A stretch of DNA of 64,000 nucleotides from Pseudomonas fluorescens (GTDB lineage: Bacteria; Pseudomonadota; Gammaproteobacteria; Pseudomonadales; Pseudomonadaceae): positions 39,436-103,435 of the forward strand of contig NZ_LACH01000003.1 of assembly GCF_000968015.1 (NCBI RefSeq), in the 5' to 3' direction. Shown in pieces: positions 8,574-16,856 of this stretch; the stretch's first letter is position 1; the number at the start of each line of letters is the position of its first letter. A program made the translations under genes and the position numbers. The notes under the pieces were generated by a model, which was given only the letters and a program-made list of their open reading frames with translations, was not told the DNA's origin and ran no database searches.

Positions 8574-8894
8574 ATGAAAAAAGACTTCTCTATGCACCTT
8601 CTAAACACATATTGTTCACAAGATGAAGCCGAGGAGGCTGTCGCTTTATTGAAAGGCCCGACGCGAGTAGCCAGCGAAAGGGACGATACTGACACTATCT
8701 ATAATTTATTCGCAGAGGCGACATGGGCGAATTTACACAGCTTGGAAATGTATGATTTACCTGAGTTAAAAGCATTGTTGATGGATCGAGCTTCTTGGGG
8801 GCAGATTCAAATCCAAAGACACCAGGAAATATTGCGAGGACTGGAAAGAGTATCAAAAAAATATGATTTAAAACTTCCAGCCCACTGGCAATGA
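8574..8894 (+). CDS. Small prophage protein of unknown function
   Basis: 106 residues from the ATG at 8574; an in-frame ATG at 8487 would add 29 residues but has no better ribosome site. Acidic and helical, with no recognised motif (segments ALLKGPTRVASERDD and EMYDLPELKALLMD). It follows the 326-aa gene on the same strand and converges with the restriction gene. Confidence 0.4.
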   Translation: MKKDFSMHLLNTYCSQDEAEEAVALLKGPTRVASERDDTDTIYNLFAEATWANLHSLEMYDLPELKALLMDRASWGQIQIQRHQEILRGLERVSKKYDLKLPAHWQ

Positions 8895-8907
8895 TGGGCA
8901 TTACACT

Positions 8908-9885
8908 TTATGAAGAAGAGATTCCAACCATGGCGATAATGTTCTGCTTAAACTCTTCATATGCAGGGCCTTTCTTACTAGCAAGGTCTTTAAGTGAATA
9001 AAAGGTATTAGTAGTCGGTGATTCGGTTTTAGCCTTCGCAATATCTAGCTTCGAAACGTTAACTACCGTCCAGCACTCTCGATAGCCTTCTTTCTTTGCT
9101 TTTTGATGACTTTTTTCCGCTTCCCCTATCCGATTATGAATATTCGAAATATCCGTTCCACTTTTAACTTCAATCGCGAGAATCTTACGAGAAGTCTTGT
9201 CAGCCATTACCTCACGAATAACAATATCTGGATCAGCCGCAAACTCTACCCATACATCTCGGCCACCGCCGTTCTTGATTTCGATCGCTTCGCGAGTAGA
9301 ATTAACAATTGCGTGGCGCAGTATTTCCTCAATGATTGAGAATACGTCCACAATGCCTTTTTGACCTAGCTTGTTATTTCCGCCACCACGCATCTGCGGG
9401 CCAACTGTCAACAGTGTCAAATCATCCAGTAGATCTATATTGAGATCCGATACTCCTAGACCATTTACCAGATGAGACGCGGCCCCACATAATGCACTGC
9501 AAAGTTCTTCAATGCTCACTTGTGCCTTGGCATTGATTTTACCTGTAGTTTCCATGGCTTTAAGGGACGCAATACCAAAGCCCGTGCCATAAAACTCCTT
9601 CTGGCTGTATCCAAGCAACAGACGATAATAACCAATCAATCGAGGATTTGCTCGCAGGACTGCGGGAACCGCGAAAACCAGCTCCCCCCTAAGGCCTTTT
9701 GCTGCAAGTTTAGTTAGGTCGCTATCCGCAACAAATTTCGAAAGCTCGACGTCTATGCCAGAAATTTGCAAACCGCTTACTGTTTCCAATAGCGCGTTCT
9801 GCAACCAAAGCTCCCGGAATTCCTTAAGTTTGCTAGCAAACGAAACTTGCAGCTCAGGCAAAGGGAAGCAAAGATCCGTCTTCAT
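8908..9885 (-). CDS. Type II restriction endonuclease, XcyI family
   Basis: 325 residues. The N-terminal part, with LIGYYRLLLGYSQKEFYG (about residues 82-99), matches what I recall of the XcyI/Cfr9I family, which cuts CCCGGG. The C-terminal half carries a PD-(D/E)XK-like core: PDIVIREVMADK then ILAIEVKSGTD (about residues 215-245), with the E-x-K lysine present. It overlaps the methyltransferase gene by ATGA and is translated after it, so host DNA would be protected first. Family is by memory of motifs; specificity is inferred. Confidence 0.75.
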   Translation of the reverse strand: MKTDLCFPLPELQVSFASKLKEFRELWLQNALLETVSGLQISGIDVELSKFVADSDLTKLAAKGLRGELVFAVPAVLRANPRLIGYYRLLLGYSQKEFYGTGFGIASLKAMETTGKINAKAQVSIEELCSALCGAASHLVNGLGVSDLNIDLLDDLTLLTVGPQMRGGGNNKLGQKGIVDVFSIIEEILRHAIVNSTREAIEIKNGGGRDVWVEFAADPDIVIREVMADKTSRKILAIEVKSGTDISNIHNRIGEAEKSHQKAKKEGYRECWTVVNVSKLDIAKAKTESPTTNTFYSLKDLASKKGPAYEEFKQNIIAMVGISSS

Positions 9886-10766
9886 GCAGCATTAATCCTT
9901 ATAATTTTATTGAATATACCGCCCAAGCGTTCCAGTGCAAGATCGACGTATGCTGGGTTGAGCTCAATTCCGGCGAAATTTCTGTTTTCTTCGTTGCACA
10001 CTAATCCAACTGTTCCCGAGCCGAAAAAAGGATCTAGGATAAAATCCCCAGGCTCAGAAGATGCTTTGATACATGGTCGAATTAAATCCAGTGGGAAAGT
10101 TGCAAAGTGTGCGCCAGCGTAGGGCTTGGTATTGATATTCCAAACTGTTCGCAAGTTACGCAGCCCTCCCCCATCAGCAACTTGTTTAACAGCATCCGAG
10201 TTGTAGAAATATTTTTCAGATTTGCTAAACATGAAAAGGAACTCGTGGGAGCGAGTTGGGCGATCTTTAACACTTTCGGGCATGGCATTGGGTTTGTTCC
10301 AGATAATATCTGTCCTCAGATACCATCCATCATCTTGAAGAGCAAAAGCCAGGCGCCAAGGAATACCCATCAAGTCTTTCGGCTTGAGCCCCTCAGGCGT
10401 ATCAGGCCGAACAGTCATCGCTCTTGCCGGATTTTTTTTGTCGCTAGCTCTATAGCCACGATTACCACTGGTATAACCGTCACCGATATTTACCCAAAGT
10501 GTGCCGTCATCAGTCAGCACGCGTTTAACTTCGGAAAACACCATAACTAACTTCTGAATGAATTGAGGCATGGCCATTTCTAGCCCTATTTGATCCTCGA
10601 TTCCGTAGTCACGAAGCCCCCAGTAAGGTGGAGAAGTCACGACACACCTTACACTTCCGCTTGGCAGACGACGCAAAACAGTAAGCGCGTCACCCTCAAA
10701 TATCGTAGAGGCATCGAGATTCAGCTGTGTTTCACGTGCGACTTTTTCAATAATTGGTTGCTTCAT
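9882..10766 (-). CDS. DNA (cytosine-N4) methyltransferase, partner of XcyI-type enzyme
   Basis: 294 residues. The order of motifs is catalytic motif IV TSPPYWGLRDYG (about residue 44), then motif I DPFFGSGTVG (about residue 245) near the C-terminus, that is the beta class of amino-methyltransferases. SPPY is typical of N4-cytosine or N6-adenine modification; the pairing with an XcyI-like endonuclease points to N4-cytosine in CCCGGG. No separate controller (C) protein gene is visible. The ribosome site GAGG lies just before the ATG. Confidence 0.85.
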   Translation of the reverse strand: MKQPIIEKVARETQLNLDASTIFEGDALTVLRRLPSGSVRCVVTSPPYWGLRDYGIEDQIGLEMAMPQFIQKLVMVFSEVKRVLTDDGTLWVNIGDGYTSGNRGYRASDKKNPARAMTVRPDTPEGLKPKDLMGIPWRLAFALQDDGWYLRTDIIWNKPNAMPESVKDRPTRSHEFLFMFSKSEKYFYNSDAVKQVADGGGLRNLRTVWNINTKPYAGAHFATFPLDLIRPCIKASSEPGDFILDPFFGSGTVGLVCNEENRNFAGIELNPAYVDLALERLGGIFNKIIRINAA

Positions 10767-11057
10767 AACTGCCTCTATATTTCTACGGCCAGCATTCTAC
10801 TAGATTCCAAGGGAATTTAACAGTACTCTATTTTAATTTATAAACAAATTCGCACTCATACTTTTTAATTAACAGTATTGGTGCCGACTCTCCAATCAAA
10901 AACCAATATAAAAAATGAGTGTGCTTTTTACTTCCCCCCCACAATCCAGGTAGCGACCATATTTGAAACTAAGCAAATAGCTACTTATCCAGACCTAGAA
11001 CAACAACTATATGCGGGAGATAAATAGCAAAGAGCCAGCGAGGCCCTTTTCTCCATT
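10767..11057. other. AT-rich spacer without a gene
   Basis: About 290 bp between the methyltransferase start and the membrane protein stop. It must hold the restriction-modification promoter, but I see no convincing operator, C-box or RNA gene in it. Confidence 0.4.
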
Positions 11058-11387
11058 TCAATTGTCATCAACCAATAGAAATTTTGGCGGCGAGATCCAG
11101 CTGCATGCGAGCCAGAGCAATACAAAAATCCCAACATTCCCAGCAATGGCAGCAACTCCGAAAAATGGGTATACGAGCCCTTTAGGGATAAAAAGGTAAG
11201 CCAGGAATCCTGGAGGCCCAGCGAAAAAAGAAGACAGCGCTCCATGCCCCGCGAAATTTGGCAACAATCTGTGCACTGCAGCAACGTATTCGGCGACGGA
11301 GTGAGCATCCCACCCAGCGCAACCGGCAAAAATCGACGCTGGGAGCAGCCAATATTTGAAATACCCCCAAAAAATATGCATCACCAT
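11058..11387 (-). CDS. Small membrane protein, prophage, unknown function
   Basis: 109 residues from the ATG at 11387, which follows GGAGGG by six bases. Three or four hydrophobic segments (YFKYWLLPASIFAGCAG; FLAYLFIPKGLVYPFF; VAAIAGNVGIFVLLWLACSW) mark an inner membrane protein. It overlaps the stop of a 43-aa membrane ORF upstream. A lysis (holin-like) or exclusion role is possible but not shown by any motif. Confidence 0.5.
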   Translation of the reverse strand: MVMHIFWGYFKYWLLPASIFAGCAGWDAHSVAEYVAAVHRLLPNFAGHGALSSFFAGPPGFLAYLFIPKGLVYPFFGVAAIAGNVGIFVLLWLACSWISPPKFLLVDDN

Positions 11388-11512
11388 AACCGGCCCTCCG
11401 GAGCTCCGATGGCATATTTGATGATCTGGCCCAGCACACAAAGTGCGACGAACCAGGCCGTCCATTTTTTGAAACTGACTCTCACGAAGAGCAACCCCAT
11501 GATCGCATCCAT
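11381..11512 (-). CDS. 43-residue single-pass membrane protein, prophage
   Basis: Starts with MDAIMGLLFVRVSF and has one hydrophobic segment (TAWFVALCVLGQIIKYA). A run of six G precedes the ATG by six bases, and a good sigma70 promoter lies 30 bp further up. Its stop overlaps the start of the 109-residue membrane protein gene, so the two form a pair. Function unknown. Confidence 0.45.
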   Translation of the reverse strand: MDAIMGLLFVRVSFKKWTAWFVALCVLGQIIKYAIGAPEGRLW

Positions 11513-11543
11513 TCCAACCCCCCAATTGTTAATATCTGATTAG

Positions 11544-11571
11544 ATAATAGGCGCCCTCCGAGCCTTGTCAA
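11544..11571 (-). promoter_or_regulatory. Predicted sigma70 promoter for the small membrane pair
   Basis: Minus-strand TTGACA (11566-11571), 16 bp, TATTAT (11544-11549), upstream of the ATG at 11512. Confidence 0.6.
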
Positions 11572-11625
11572 ACTCCTTCCTCTGAGCCTTTTTTGCCCGA
11601 CCCGAAACTTTTTTTCGTCTTTTTT

Positions 11626-11639
11626 GTTGTCCGACGTCA
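11626..11639 (+). promoter_or_regulatory. Second copy of the GTTGTCCGACRTCA element
   Basis: GTTGTCCGACGTCA differs at one base from the reverse complement of 7424-7437. It lies between the divergent membrane-pair and AlpA-like genes. Two copies at two promoters of the same element suggest a repressor site. Confidence 0.35.
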
Positions 11640-11782
11640 GTTTTAATCGATAAAAAACAATGAGTTACGAACAGAGTATAGAGATCGTATACCGCAGAAT
11701 TTATTTGGTGTATATTGACTGGCCGAAGGCCATAACGTAACGTCTTCCATGTCATCAACGACATAACCTGCAGAAGACAGAT

Positions 11783-12001
11783 ATGACAACGACATTGGAC
11801 ATTCACGACGAAATCCTGCCTTGGGAAGCCTCGGAAATCATCGGCGTTTCCGAGAAAACACTTACAAAATGGCGCTGCAAAGGCATCCGCACACACGAAA
11901 ACCCTGAAGTACCGCGCTCTTGGAAGCGTTTTGGGCGTGTTTATTACTCACGCAGTCGATGCATTGAGTTTCGCGAGCGCAACACCCTACCGACTGCGTA
12001 G
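11783..12001 (+). CDS. AlpA/excisionase-like helix-turn-helix protein
   Basis: 72 residues. ILPWEASEIIGVSEKTLTKW (residues 11-30) is a MerR/AlpA-type helix-turn-helix, followed by GRVYYSRSRCIEF, the beta-hairpin wing with the usual Y(Y)xxxDI/CIEF-like end. Such proteins act as excisionases or as activators of integrase genes in prophages and islands. It is the last phage-side gene before the tRNA genes. No integrase gene is in the window. Confidence 0.65.
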   Translation: MTTTLDIHDEILPWEASEIIGVSEKTLTKWRCKGIRTHENPEVPRSWKRFGRVYYSRSRCIEFRERNTLPTA

Positions 12002-12059
12002 CAACATCAGCATCACCAAACTGCGCAACAACGGATAGCAATATAGGAATGGACTCGCA

Positions 12060-12114
12060 TAAAAAAGACGTATGTCAGACCGGCGAGCAATTCGATTGGT
12101 GACAAACGTCTTTG
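12060..12114. repeat. Inverted repeat AAAGACGT/ACGTCTTT
   Basis: Two 8 bp arms separated by about 36 bp, downstream of the AlpA-like gene. It could end transcription of that gene or be a binding site near the element's boundary. The rest of the ~330 bp up to tRNA-Leu holds no gene that I can support. Confidence 0.35.
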
Positions 12115-12274
12115 AAGATTTCCTCCCGCCAGCCCTGGCACACCCCTCCCCTCAAAACAAAACCCTAAACCATTCCTCGCCATATCCCCGCTCGCTCACA
12201 GCATTGATCGACCTTGCCCATGATTCCCCGTAAAAGTTTCCATGAGGTTTCCACAGCCTTAAAAAATCGCAGGC

Positions 12275-12303
12275 ACAAAAAAAGGCCTCCGCAGAGACCT
12301 CTT
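12275..12303 (-). terminator. Terminator downstream of tRNA-Leu
   Basis: On the minus strand AGGTCTC-TGCG-GAGGCCT (one G-T pair) is followed by a run of seven T. It lies 30 bases beyond the tRNA 3' end. Confidence 0.8.
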
Positions 12304-12330
12304 CAAGTACCTGATTTAACAGGATTTATA

Positions 12331-12417
12331 TGGTGCCCGAAGCCGGAATCGAACCGGCACGGCTTTACAGCCGGGGGATTTTAAGTCCCATGCGTCTACC
12401 AGTTTCGCCATTCGGGC
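12331..12417 (-). tRNA. tRNA-Leu (anticodon TAA)
   Basis: Minus-strand 87-mer with acceptor GCCCGAA/TTCGGGC, a long variable arm, GGTTCGATTCC T arm and an encoded CCA end. The anticodon loop CTTAAAA gives TAA. The phage-like element lies on its 3' side, as expected for integration at a tRNA gene. Confidence 0.95.
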
Positions 12418-12568
12418 GGTAGCGCGGTGAAGCAGTCTGAAGACTGTCAAATAACGATCTGGCAGTTCTGACGCCTGTGCAGCAGAGGGGGAAATATATA
12501 CATCCCGTCCCGGTGAAGCAAGTTCGCGACGGCCCTTTTCAAGACTAAATCTTGCAGGACAGTGCAAA

Positions 12569-12603
12569 TAAAAAAGCTCCGTAAATCATAGATCTACGGA
12601 GCT
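12569..12603 (-). terminator. Terminator downstream of tRNA-Cys
   Basis: Minus strand: AGCTCCGTA and TACGGAGCT arms around an 11-nt loop, followed by TTTTT. It separates tRNA-Cys from tRNA-Leu. Confidence 0.8.
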
Positions 12604-12612
12604 CGTTTAAAG

Positions 12613-12686
12613 TGGAGGCCGAGGTCGGAATCGAACCGGCGTAGGTGGATTTGCAATCCACTGCATAACCATTTTGCTACTCGGCC
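12613..12686 (-). tRNA. tRNA-Cys (anticodon GCA)
   Basis: Minus-strand 74-mer with acceptor GGCCGAG/CTCGGCC, T arm GGTTCGATTCC, encoded CCA and anticodon loop TTGCAAA. In Pseudomonas, Cys and Leu tRNA genes often lie together near pgsA and are frequent integration sites; a tRNA-Gly that often joins them is not seen here. Confidence 0.95.
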
Positions 12687-12890
12687 TCAAGCATTTGATG
12701 TCATGTAGCACAACATCAAACGCGTACAAACTTGAAGTAAGATTCATGATCTAACTCCTTGAAAACATTGAGCTTTTTCAGCGGTCAGTGCTTTCGATGG
12801 CGTGAATTATGTACTGATTTCCCGAGGCTGGCAACCCCTTGATTTCAAAAAAAATTCCGTCAGGTAGTTTCTATGTTTCCAGGGGGTTGC

Positions 12891-13109
12891 TCAGCCCAGG
12901 CCGGGGTCGTCTGTCACGTCTTCTACCGCGATCAACGGTTCAATGCCCCAGTCCCCATGCAGATACCAATCATCTCCGATCATTTCGGCCGGATGCATTG
13001 TCCTGTCGGAGCCATTGCCGCACGCCAGGGAGTTTGCTGGACAGTACCTGTCGCAGCCCCAGCAAATGCGCTCGGGATGTTTGGGGCTGATGGGAAAATT
13101 CTTGGCCAT
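12891..13109 (-). CDS. DUF3079 family protein
   Basis: 72 residues from the ATG at 13109. The segment HPERICWGCDRYCPANSLAC followed by GNGSDRTMHPAE is the family signature, with four or five conserved cysteines that could bind a metal. The C-terminus (YLHGDWGIEPLIAVEDVTDD) is longer than in most members I recall. Soluble, function unknown. Upstream in-frame codons exist but lack family similarity. Confidence 0.8.
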   Translation of the reverse strand: MAKNFPISPKHPERICWGCDRYCPANSLACGNGSDRTMHPAEMIGDDWYLHGDWGIEPLIAVEDVTDDPGLG

Positions 13110-13278
13110 GTCGATCCCCGGTTTACCTCTAGGATGTACCTCCAACCTACATCGCTCGCGCAAAGGTGGCCTTGATAGGGATCAAGGTACGACTAAGCTT
13201 GTCTTGCCGGAAAATCGGGCACGTCATAGCGTTTCCGGCCCTTGGGCAGCCACATAAAAACACCTGGAGAAGCTTCTT

Positions 13279-13626
13279 ATGCCTGGTAAAAAAACACCTG
13301 CCGGAGATAAAAACCCTGTTCGATTGTCGACCTGGGATGATGAAGTCGCGGAAAAATCACTCGACGCTGAAGCATTTTCCTCTCCCCCCGAATTGACCAA
13401 TGCAGAACTGGTCCACCTTCGTGTCCGGGTGATTGCCCTGGAAAACCTGGTTATCGCGTTACTGACACAAGGTTCGGATCAACAGTTAGCCGTCGCCCGC
13501 GAAATGGCCGCCTACATATCACCCCGGCCCGGCTTCACCCAGCATCCTCTGACGATTCACGCGGCGGCGCAGATGAGCGACAGCGTCGACCGCGCTGAGC
13601 GATTTCGGAAGCGCTCCAAGTTGTAG
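13279..13626 (+). CDS. Conserved hypothetical protein
   Basis: 115 residues, no named domain recognised. The middle (LVHLRVRVIALENLVIALLTQGSDQQLAVAREMAAYI) is amphipathic helical and may form a coiled coil; the C-terminus is basic. Soluble. It sits alone between the DUF3079 gene and the iron operon. GC and codon use fit the chromosome rather than the phage part. Confidence 0.6.
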   Translation: MPGKKTPAGDKNPVRLSTWDDEVAEKSLDAEAFSSPPELTNAELVHLRVRVIALENLVIALLTQGSDQQLAVAREMAAYISPRPGFTQHPLTIHAAAQMSDSVDRAERFRKRSKL

Positions 13627-13645
13627 GCTTAATCGCTGAAAACTT

Positions 13646-13665
13646 GATAACAATCATTATTATTC
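13646..13665 (+). promoter_or_regulatory. Fur box before the iron uptake operon
   Basis: GATAACAATCATTATTATTC is close to the 19-bp Fur consensus (GATAATGATAATCATTATC), about 55 bp before the first ftr gene. Predicts repression by iron-loaded Fur. Confidence 0.75.
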
Positions 13666-13719
13666 GCAGGAAAGCTTCCTACACTCGGGCTCCTACTCGT
13701 TAGTGCCCAGGAAGACATC

Positions 13720-14250
13720 ATGCGTACGACCTTTTCGCTGTCTCTCGCCCTGCTCTTGCTCACACCCTTGGCTCAGGCCAAGGAATACCCGATCGGGGAA
13801 CCCCAGTTGTGTCCGGGGCTGGAAGTCGGGGCGGTGTATTTGCAGCCGATCGAGATGGCGCCTGCCGGCATGATGCGGGCCACGGCGGATTCCGATGTGC
13901 ACCTGGAAGCCGACATCCGGGCCACGGCGGACAATCGACAGGGTTTTCAGGAAGGCAGTTTCGTGCCTTACCTCAATGTCTCGTTCAACCTGAAAAAACA
14001 GGGCAACGAGAACGAACTCAAAGGCGATTTCCACGCCATGGTCGCCAATGATGGCCCGCACTATGGCGACAACGTAAAACTGCTCGGCCCAGGCAAATAT
14101 CAGCTGACCTTCACCGTCCTGCCACCCGGCGGTCATGGGTCCCTTGGCCGCCATACCGATAAGGAAACCGGTGTAGCCCCCTGGTTTGAACGCTGCGAAT
14201 TGCACTACGAGTTCATCTACGCCGGCATCGGTAAAAAAGGCGGGTATTGA
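13720..14250 (+). CDS. ftrA: Periplasmic iron-binding protein, P19/FtrA type
   Basis: 176 residues with a signal peptide (cleaved after LAQAKEYPIG region). The body carries the P19/Tpd landmarks: YLQPIEMAPAGMM, DVHLEADI, HAMVANDGPHYGDNV and LPPGGHGSLGRHTDKETGVAPW, which supply the Met, His and acidic metal ligands of the copper/iron site. It hands ferrous iron, with copper-dependent oxidation, to the FTR1-type permease encoded downstream. First gene of a four-gene operon behind a Fur box; its stop abuts the ATG of the next gene. Confidence 0.9.
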   Translation: MRTTFSLSLALLLLTPLAQAKEYPIGEPQLCPGLEVGAVYLQPIEMAPAGMMRATADSDVHLEADIRATADNRQGFQEGSFVPYLNVSFNLKKQGNENELKGDFHAMVANDGPHYGDNVKLLGPGKYQLTFTVLPPGGHGSLGRHTDKETGVAPWFERCELHYEFIYAGIGKKGGY

Positions 14251-14583
14251 ATGAAGCGCCTGCAGATTGCCTGGCTGATGCTGGCCGGAGCAGTGGCGCC
14301 ATTGACGGCCTATGCCGAATTACCGAGCTATGAACTCAGCTTGCGCGATGGCCACTTCTCCCCTGCCTTGCTGGAGGTTCCGGCCGGACAGCGCTTCAAG
14401 ATCATCTTGAAAAATATCGGTCAAGGGCCAGCCGAATTCGAGAGCACGCCATTGCGGGTTGAAAAAGTATTGTCGCCGGGCGTGACAACCTTCGTGGTCA
14501 TTCACCCCCTCAGGCCCGGCCACTACCCCTTCTTCGACGAGTTCAATCCGAAACTGCCCGAGGGCGGCATCCTCGCGAAATAA
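14251..14583 (+). CDS. ftrB: Periplasmic cupredoxin of the iron uptake operon
   Basis: 110 residues, signal peptide then a single cupredoxin-like fold (SLRDGHFSPALLEVPAGQRFKIILKN). The usual Cys-containing blue-copper end is replaced by HPLRPGHYPFFDEF, so the copper site is not classical. In FtrABCD systems this protein is thought to oxidise Fe(II) during uptake. Directly abuts the P19-type gene and is followed by the permease after 22 bp. Confidence 0.8.
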   Translation: MKRLQIAWLMLAGAVAPLTAYAELPSYELSLRDGHFSPALLEVPAGQRFKIILKNIGQGPAEFESTPLRVEKVLSPGVTTFVVIHPLRPGHYPFFDEFNPKLPEGGILAK

Positions 14584-14605
14584 CCCGTTCCAACACGGAG
14601 TTCCC

Positions 14606-15460
14606 ATGAATCAATCAATGCTCATTGTCTGGCGCGAAAGCGTCGAGGCGCTGCTGGTGATTAGCATTCTCCAGGCCTGGGTCAGCCAGCAGCATCAGGG
14701 TGATCGACTGGCGAAGTACTTGTGGGCAGGCGTCGTGCTGGGGTTGATGCTTTCGGGCCTGCTGGCGGTATTGATTCTGTTTGCCGGTGAGGCCATGAGC
14801 GGCTCCGCCAGTGAATGGTTCCAGGCTGCACTCGCGCTGGTGGCCAGCCTGCTGATCGTGCAAATGGTCGGCTGGATGCACCGCCACGGGCGCACGCTCA
14901 AGCACGACTTACAACGACACGCCGATAGCCACCTGGCCCGGCAAGGTGGCGCAGGTCTGTTACTGCTGGCCATGCTCGCCGTCAGCCGCGAAGGCAGTGA
15001 AACGGTGGTCTTTCTTTATGGCGCCGGTGCTCAGTTGCGAGGTCCGCAGCTCGGTCTGTTTGCCATCGGCGGCGCAATGGGACTGGTGCTGTCGGCGCTG
15101 ACCATTGCCCTGCTGCACAGCAGTCGTCGGTTCATTTCGTGGCAGCGGTTCTTTGCCATCAGCGAAGCTGTTTTGCTGGTACTCGGCGCGGCGTTGTTGG
15201 TCAGCGGCACCGAGCGAATCGGCGGTCAATTACTCGCCCTGGATTTACCGGAGGTGATGTACAGCCTCGTGGGTGATGCGCTTTGGGACAGCAGTGCCTT
15301 GCTCAGCGACAGCCATGGATTGGGTGGTTTTCTTGCCGGTTTTGTCGGTTATCGCGCGACGCCCAGCGGCATGACGTTATTGGTGCTGGCCGGTTATTGG
15401 CTGGCCGTCGGCGGTTGGCTGCGTCAACGGGCTACGGAAAAAGTCCCATGCCTGAGCTGA
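14606..15460 (+). CDS. ftrC: FTR1-family iron permease
   Basis: 284 residues with seven hydrophobic segments. Two REXXE-type motifs, RESVE (residues 10-14) in segment 1 and REGSE (about residues 129-133) in segment 4, are the FTR1 iron-binding signature. Inner membrane iron import channel partner of FtrA and FtrB. The last 13 bp overlap the start of the polyferredoxin gene. Confidence 0.9.
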   Translation: MNQSMLIVWRESVEALLVISILQAWVSQQHQGDRLAKYLWAGVVLGLMLSGLLAVLILFAGEAMSGSASEWFQAALALVASLLIVQMVGWMHRHGRTLKHDLQRHADSHLARQGGAGLLLLAMLAVSREGSETVVFLYGAGAQLRGPQLGLFAIGGAMGLVLSALTIALLHSSRRFISWQRFFAISEAVLLVLGAALLVSGTERIGGQLLALDLPEVMYSLVGDALWDSSALLSDSHGLGGFLAGFVGYRATPSGMTLLVLAGYWLAVGGWLRQRATEKVPCLS

Positions 15461-16827
15461 CTCGCAGCAATCAATGGCTGCGGCGCCTGGGCGACGGCAT
15501 GCGTCGCCATGCGGCCCTCATTCGTGCTGTGCAGTGGGTCGTCGTGCTGTTCTACGCGTTGCTGTTGGTGACCCCGGCGGTGTTGCCGCTGCCAGACAGC
15601 CAGGCACGGCTGCTCGACAACCTGACCCTGTTCGCGCAGTTTTTGTTCTGGGGCGTTTGGTGGCCGTTCGTGCTGCTGTCGATCGCGCTGTTCGGGCGAC
15701 TCTGGTGTGGCGTTCTCTGCCCGGAAGGTTCACTCAGCGAATGGGCCAGCCATTACGGCAAAGGTTTGGGTGTGCCGCGCTGGTTGCGCTGGGGCGGCTG
15801 GCCAACCCTCGCGTTCTGCCTCACGACCGTCTACGGCCAGTTGATCAGCGTCTATGACTACGCCCAGGCGGCGCTGTTGATTCTGGGCGGCTCGACCGTC
15901 GCCGCGGTCGTCGTCGGGTTGCTGTTCGCCCGGGGCAAGCGGGTCTGGTGCCGTTACCTGTGCCCGGTCAGCGGCGTCTTCGCCCTGCTCGCCCGCCTGG
16001 CGCCCGTGCATTTTCAGGTCGACGAACAACGCTGGATGGACAATGCCGCACCACGCCTGCCGCCACCCAACTGCGCGCCCTTGCTCGATATCCGTCGGAT
16101 GCAAGGCGCCAGTGACTGCCACGCCTGCGGACGCTGCAGCGGCCAACGCGGCGCTGTTCAGCTGATCGCTCGCTCCAGCAACCAGGAGATTCTTCACGCA
16201 ACGGCGCAGACGCTTTCACCGTGGGACGCGCGCTTACTGCTGTTCGGTGTGATCGGCCTGGCCATGGGCGCGTTTCAGTGGACGGTCAGCCCATGGTTCG
16301 TCGCCCTCAAACAAACCCTCGCCCAATGGCTGGTCGAGCACGACCAACTCTGGGCCCTGGAGGACAACGCGCCCTGGTGGCTGCTGACCCATTACCCGCA
16401 GCTCAACGACAGCTTCAGCTGGCTCGACGGTTTCAGCATCGTCGTTTATCTGGGTTTGAGTTCGATGGTGTTGGGCATGGCGCTGATGATCCTTCTGCGT
16501 CTGACAGCTCGACTGGCGCAAGATCCTGCACTGTATTGGCCCTTGGCGCTGACACTCACGCCCTTGGGTGGTGCGGGATTGTTTCTCGGGCTGTCGGCCA
16601 CAACAGTTAAATTGCTGCGCTACGAAGGCCTGCTGCTGGAGTGGGTACAACCGGCCAGGGCCTGTCTGTTATTGGTCGCGATGGGCTGGAGCCTGCTGCT
16701 GGGATGGAAACGGCTGGACCGCGAAGGTCTTTCACAGGTTCGTCGCTGCGCCGGCAGCACTTGCCTGTTACTCGCCATCGGCTTGGTAGGGTTCGGCTGG
16801 TGGTTGCAGTTCTGGGGCTGGGCCTGA
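15448..16827 (+). CDS. ftrD: Membrane polyferredoxin of the iron uptake operon
   Basis: 459 residues, start at the ATG overlapping the permease stop (an upstream frame extension is not similar to anything). Hydrophobic segments alternate with cysteine motifs: CGVLCPEG (about residue 90), CRYLCPVSG (about residue 170), and a cluster CHACGRCSG (about residue 228), as in NapH/CcoG-like 4Fe-4S proteins. In FtrABCD it likely passes electrons to recycle the copper site. Last gene of the operon; it converges with the chemoreceptor gene. Confidence 0.85.
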   Translation: MPELTRSNQWLRRLGDGMRRHAALIRAVQWVVVLFYALLLVTPAVLPLPDSQARLLDNLTLFAQFLFWGVWWPFVLLSIALFGRLWCGVLCPEGSLSEWASHYGKGLGVPRWLRWGGWPTLAFCLTTVYGQLISVYDYAQAALLILGGSTVAAVVVGLLFARGKRVWCRYLCPVSGVFALLARLAPVHFQVDEQRWMDNAAPRLPPPNCAPLLDIRRMQGASDCHACGRCSGQRGAVQLIARSSNQEILHATAQTLSPWDARLLLFGVIGLAMGAFQWTVSPWFVALKQTLAQWLVEHDQLWALEDNAPWWLLTHYPQLNDSFSWLDGFSIVVYLGLSSMVLGMALMILLRLTARLAQDPALYWPLALTLTPLGGAGLFLGLSATTVKLLRYEGLLLEWVQPARACLLLVAMGWSLLLGWKRLDREGLSQVRRCAGSTCLLLAIGLVGFGWWLQFWGWA

Positions 16828-16856
16828 GCCCCCGATACAACCACCCACCGGATCAA

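Noticed and set aside
12690..12838. tRNA-Gly expected near tRNA-Cys and tRNA-Leu
   Set aside because: No cloverleaf or GCGGG-type acceptor pair could be read in this stretch.
12839..13257. Plus-strand frames between tRNA-Cys and the 115-aa gene
   Set aside because: They lie opposite the DUF3079 gene, which has a clear family signature.
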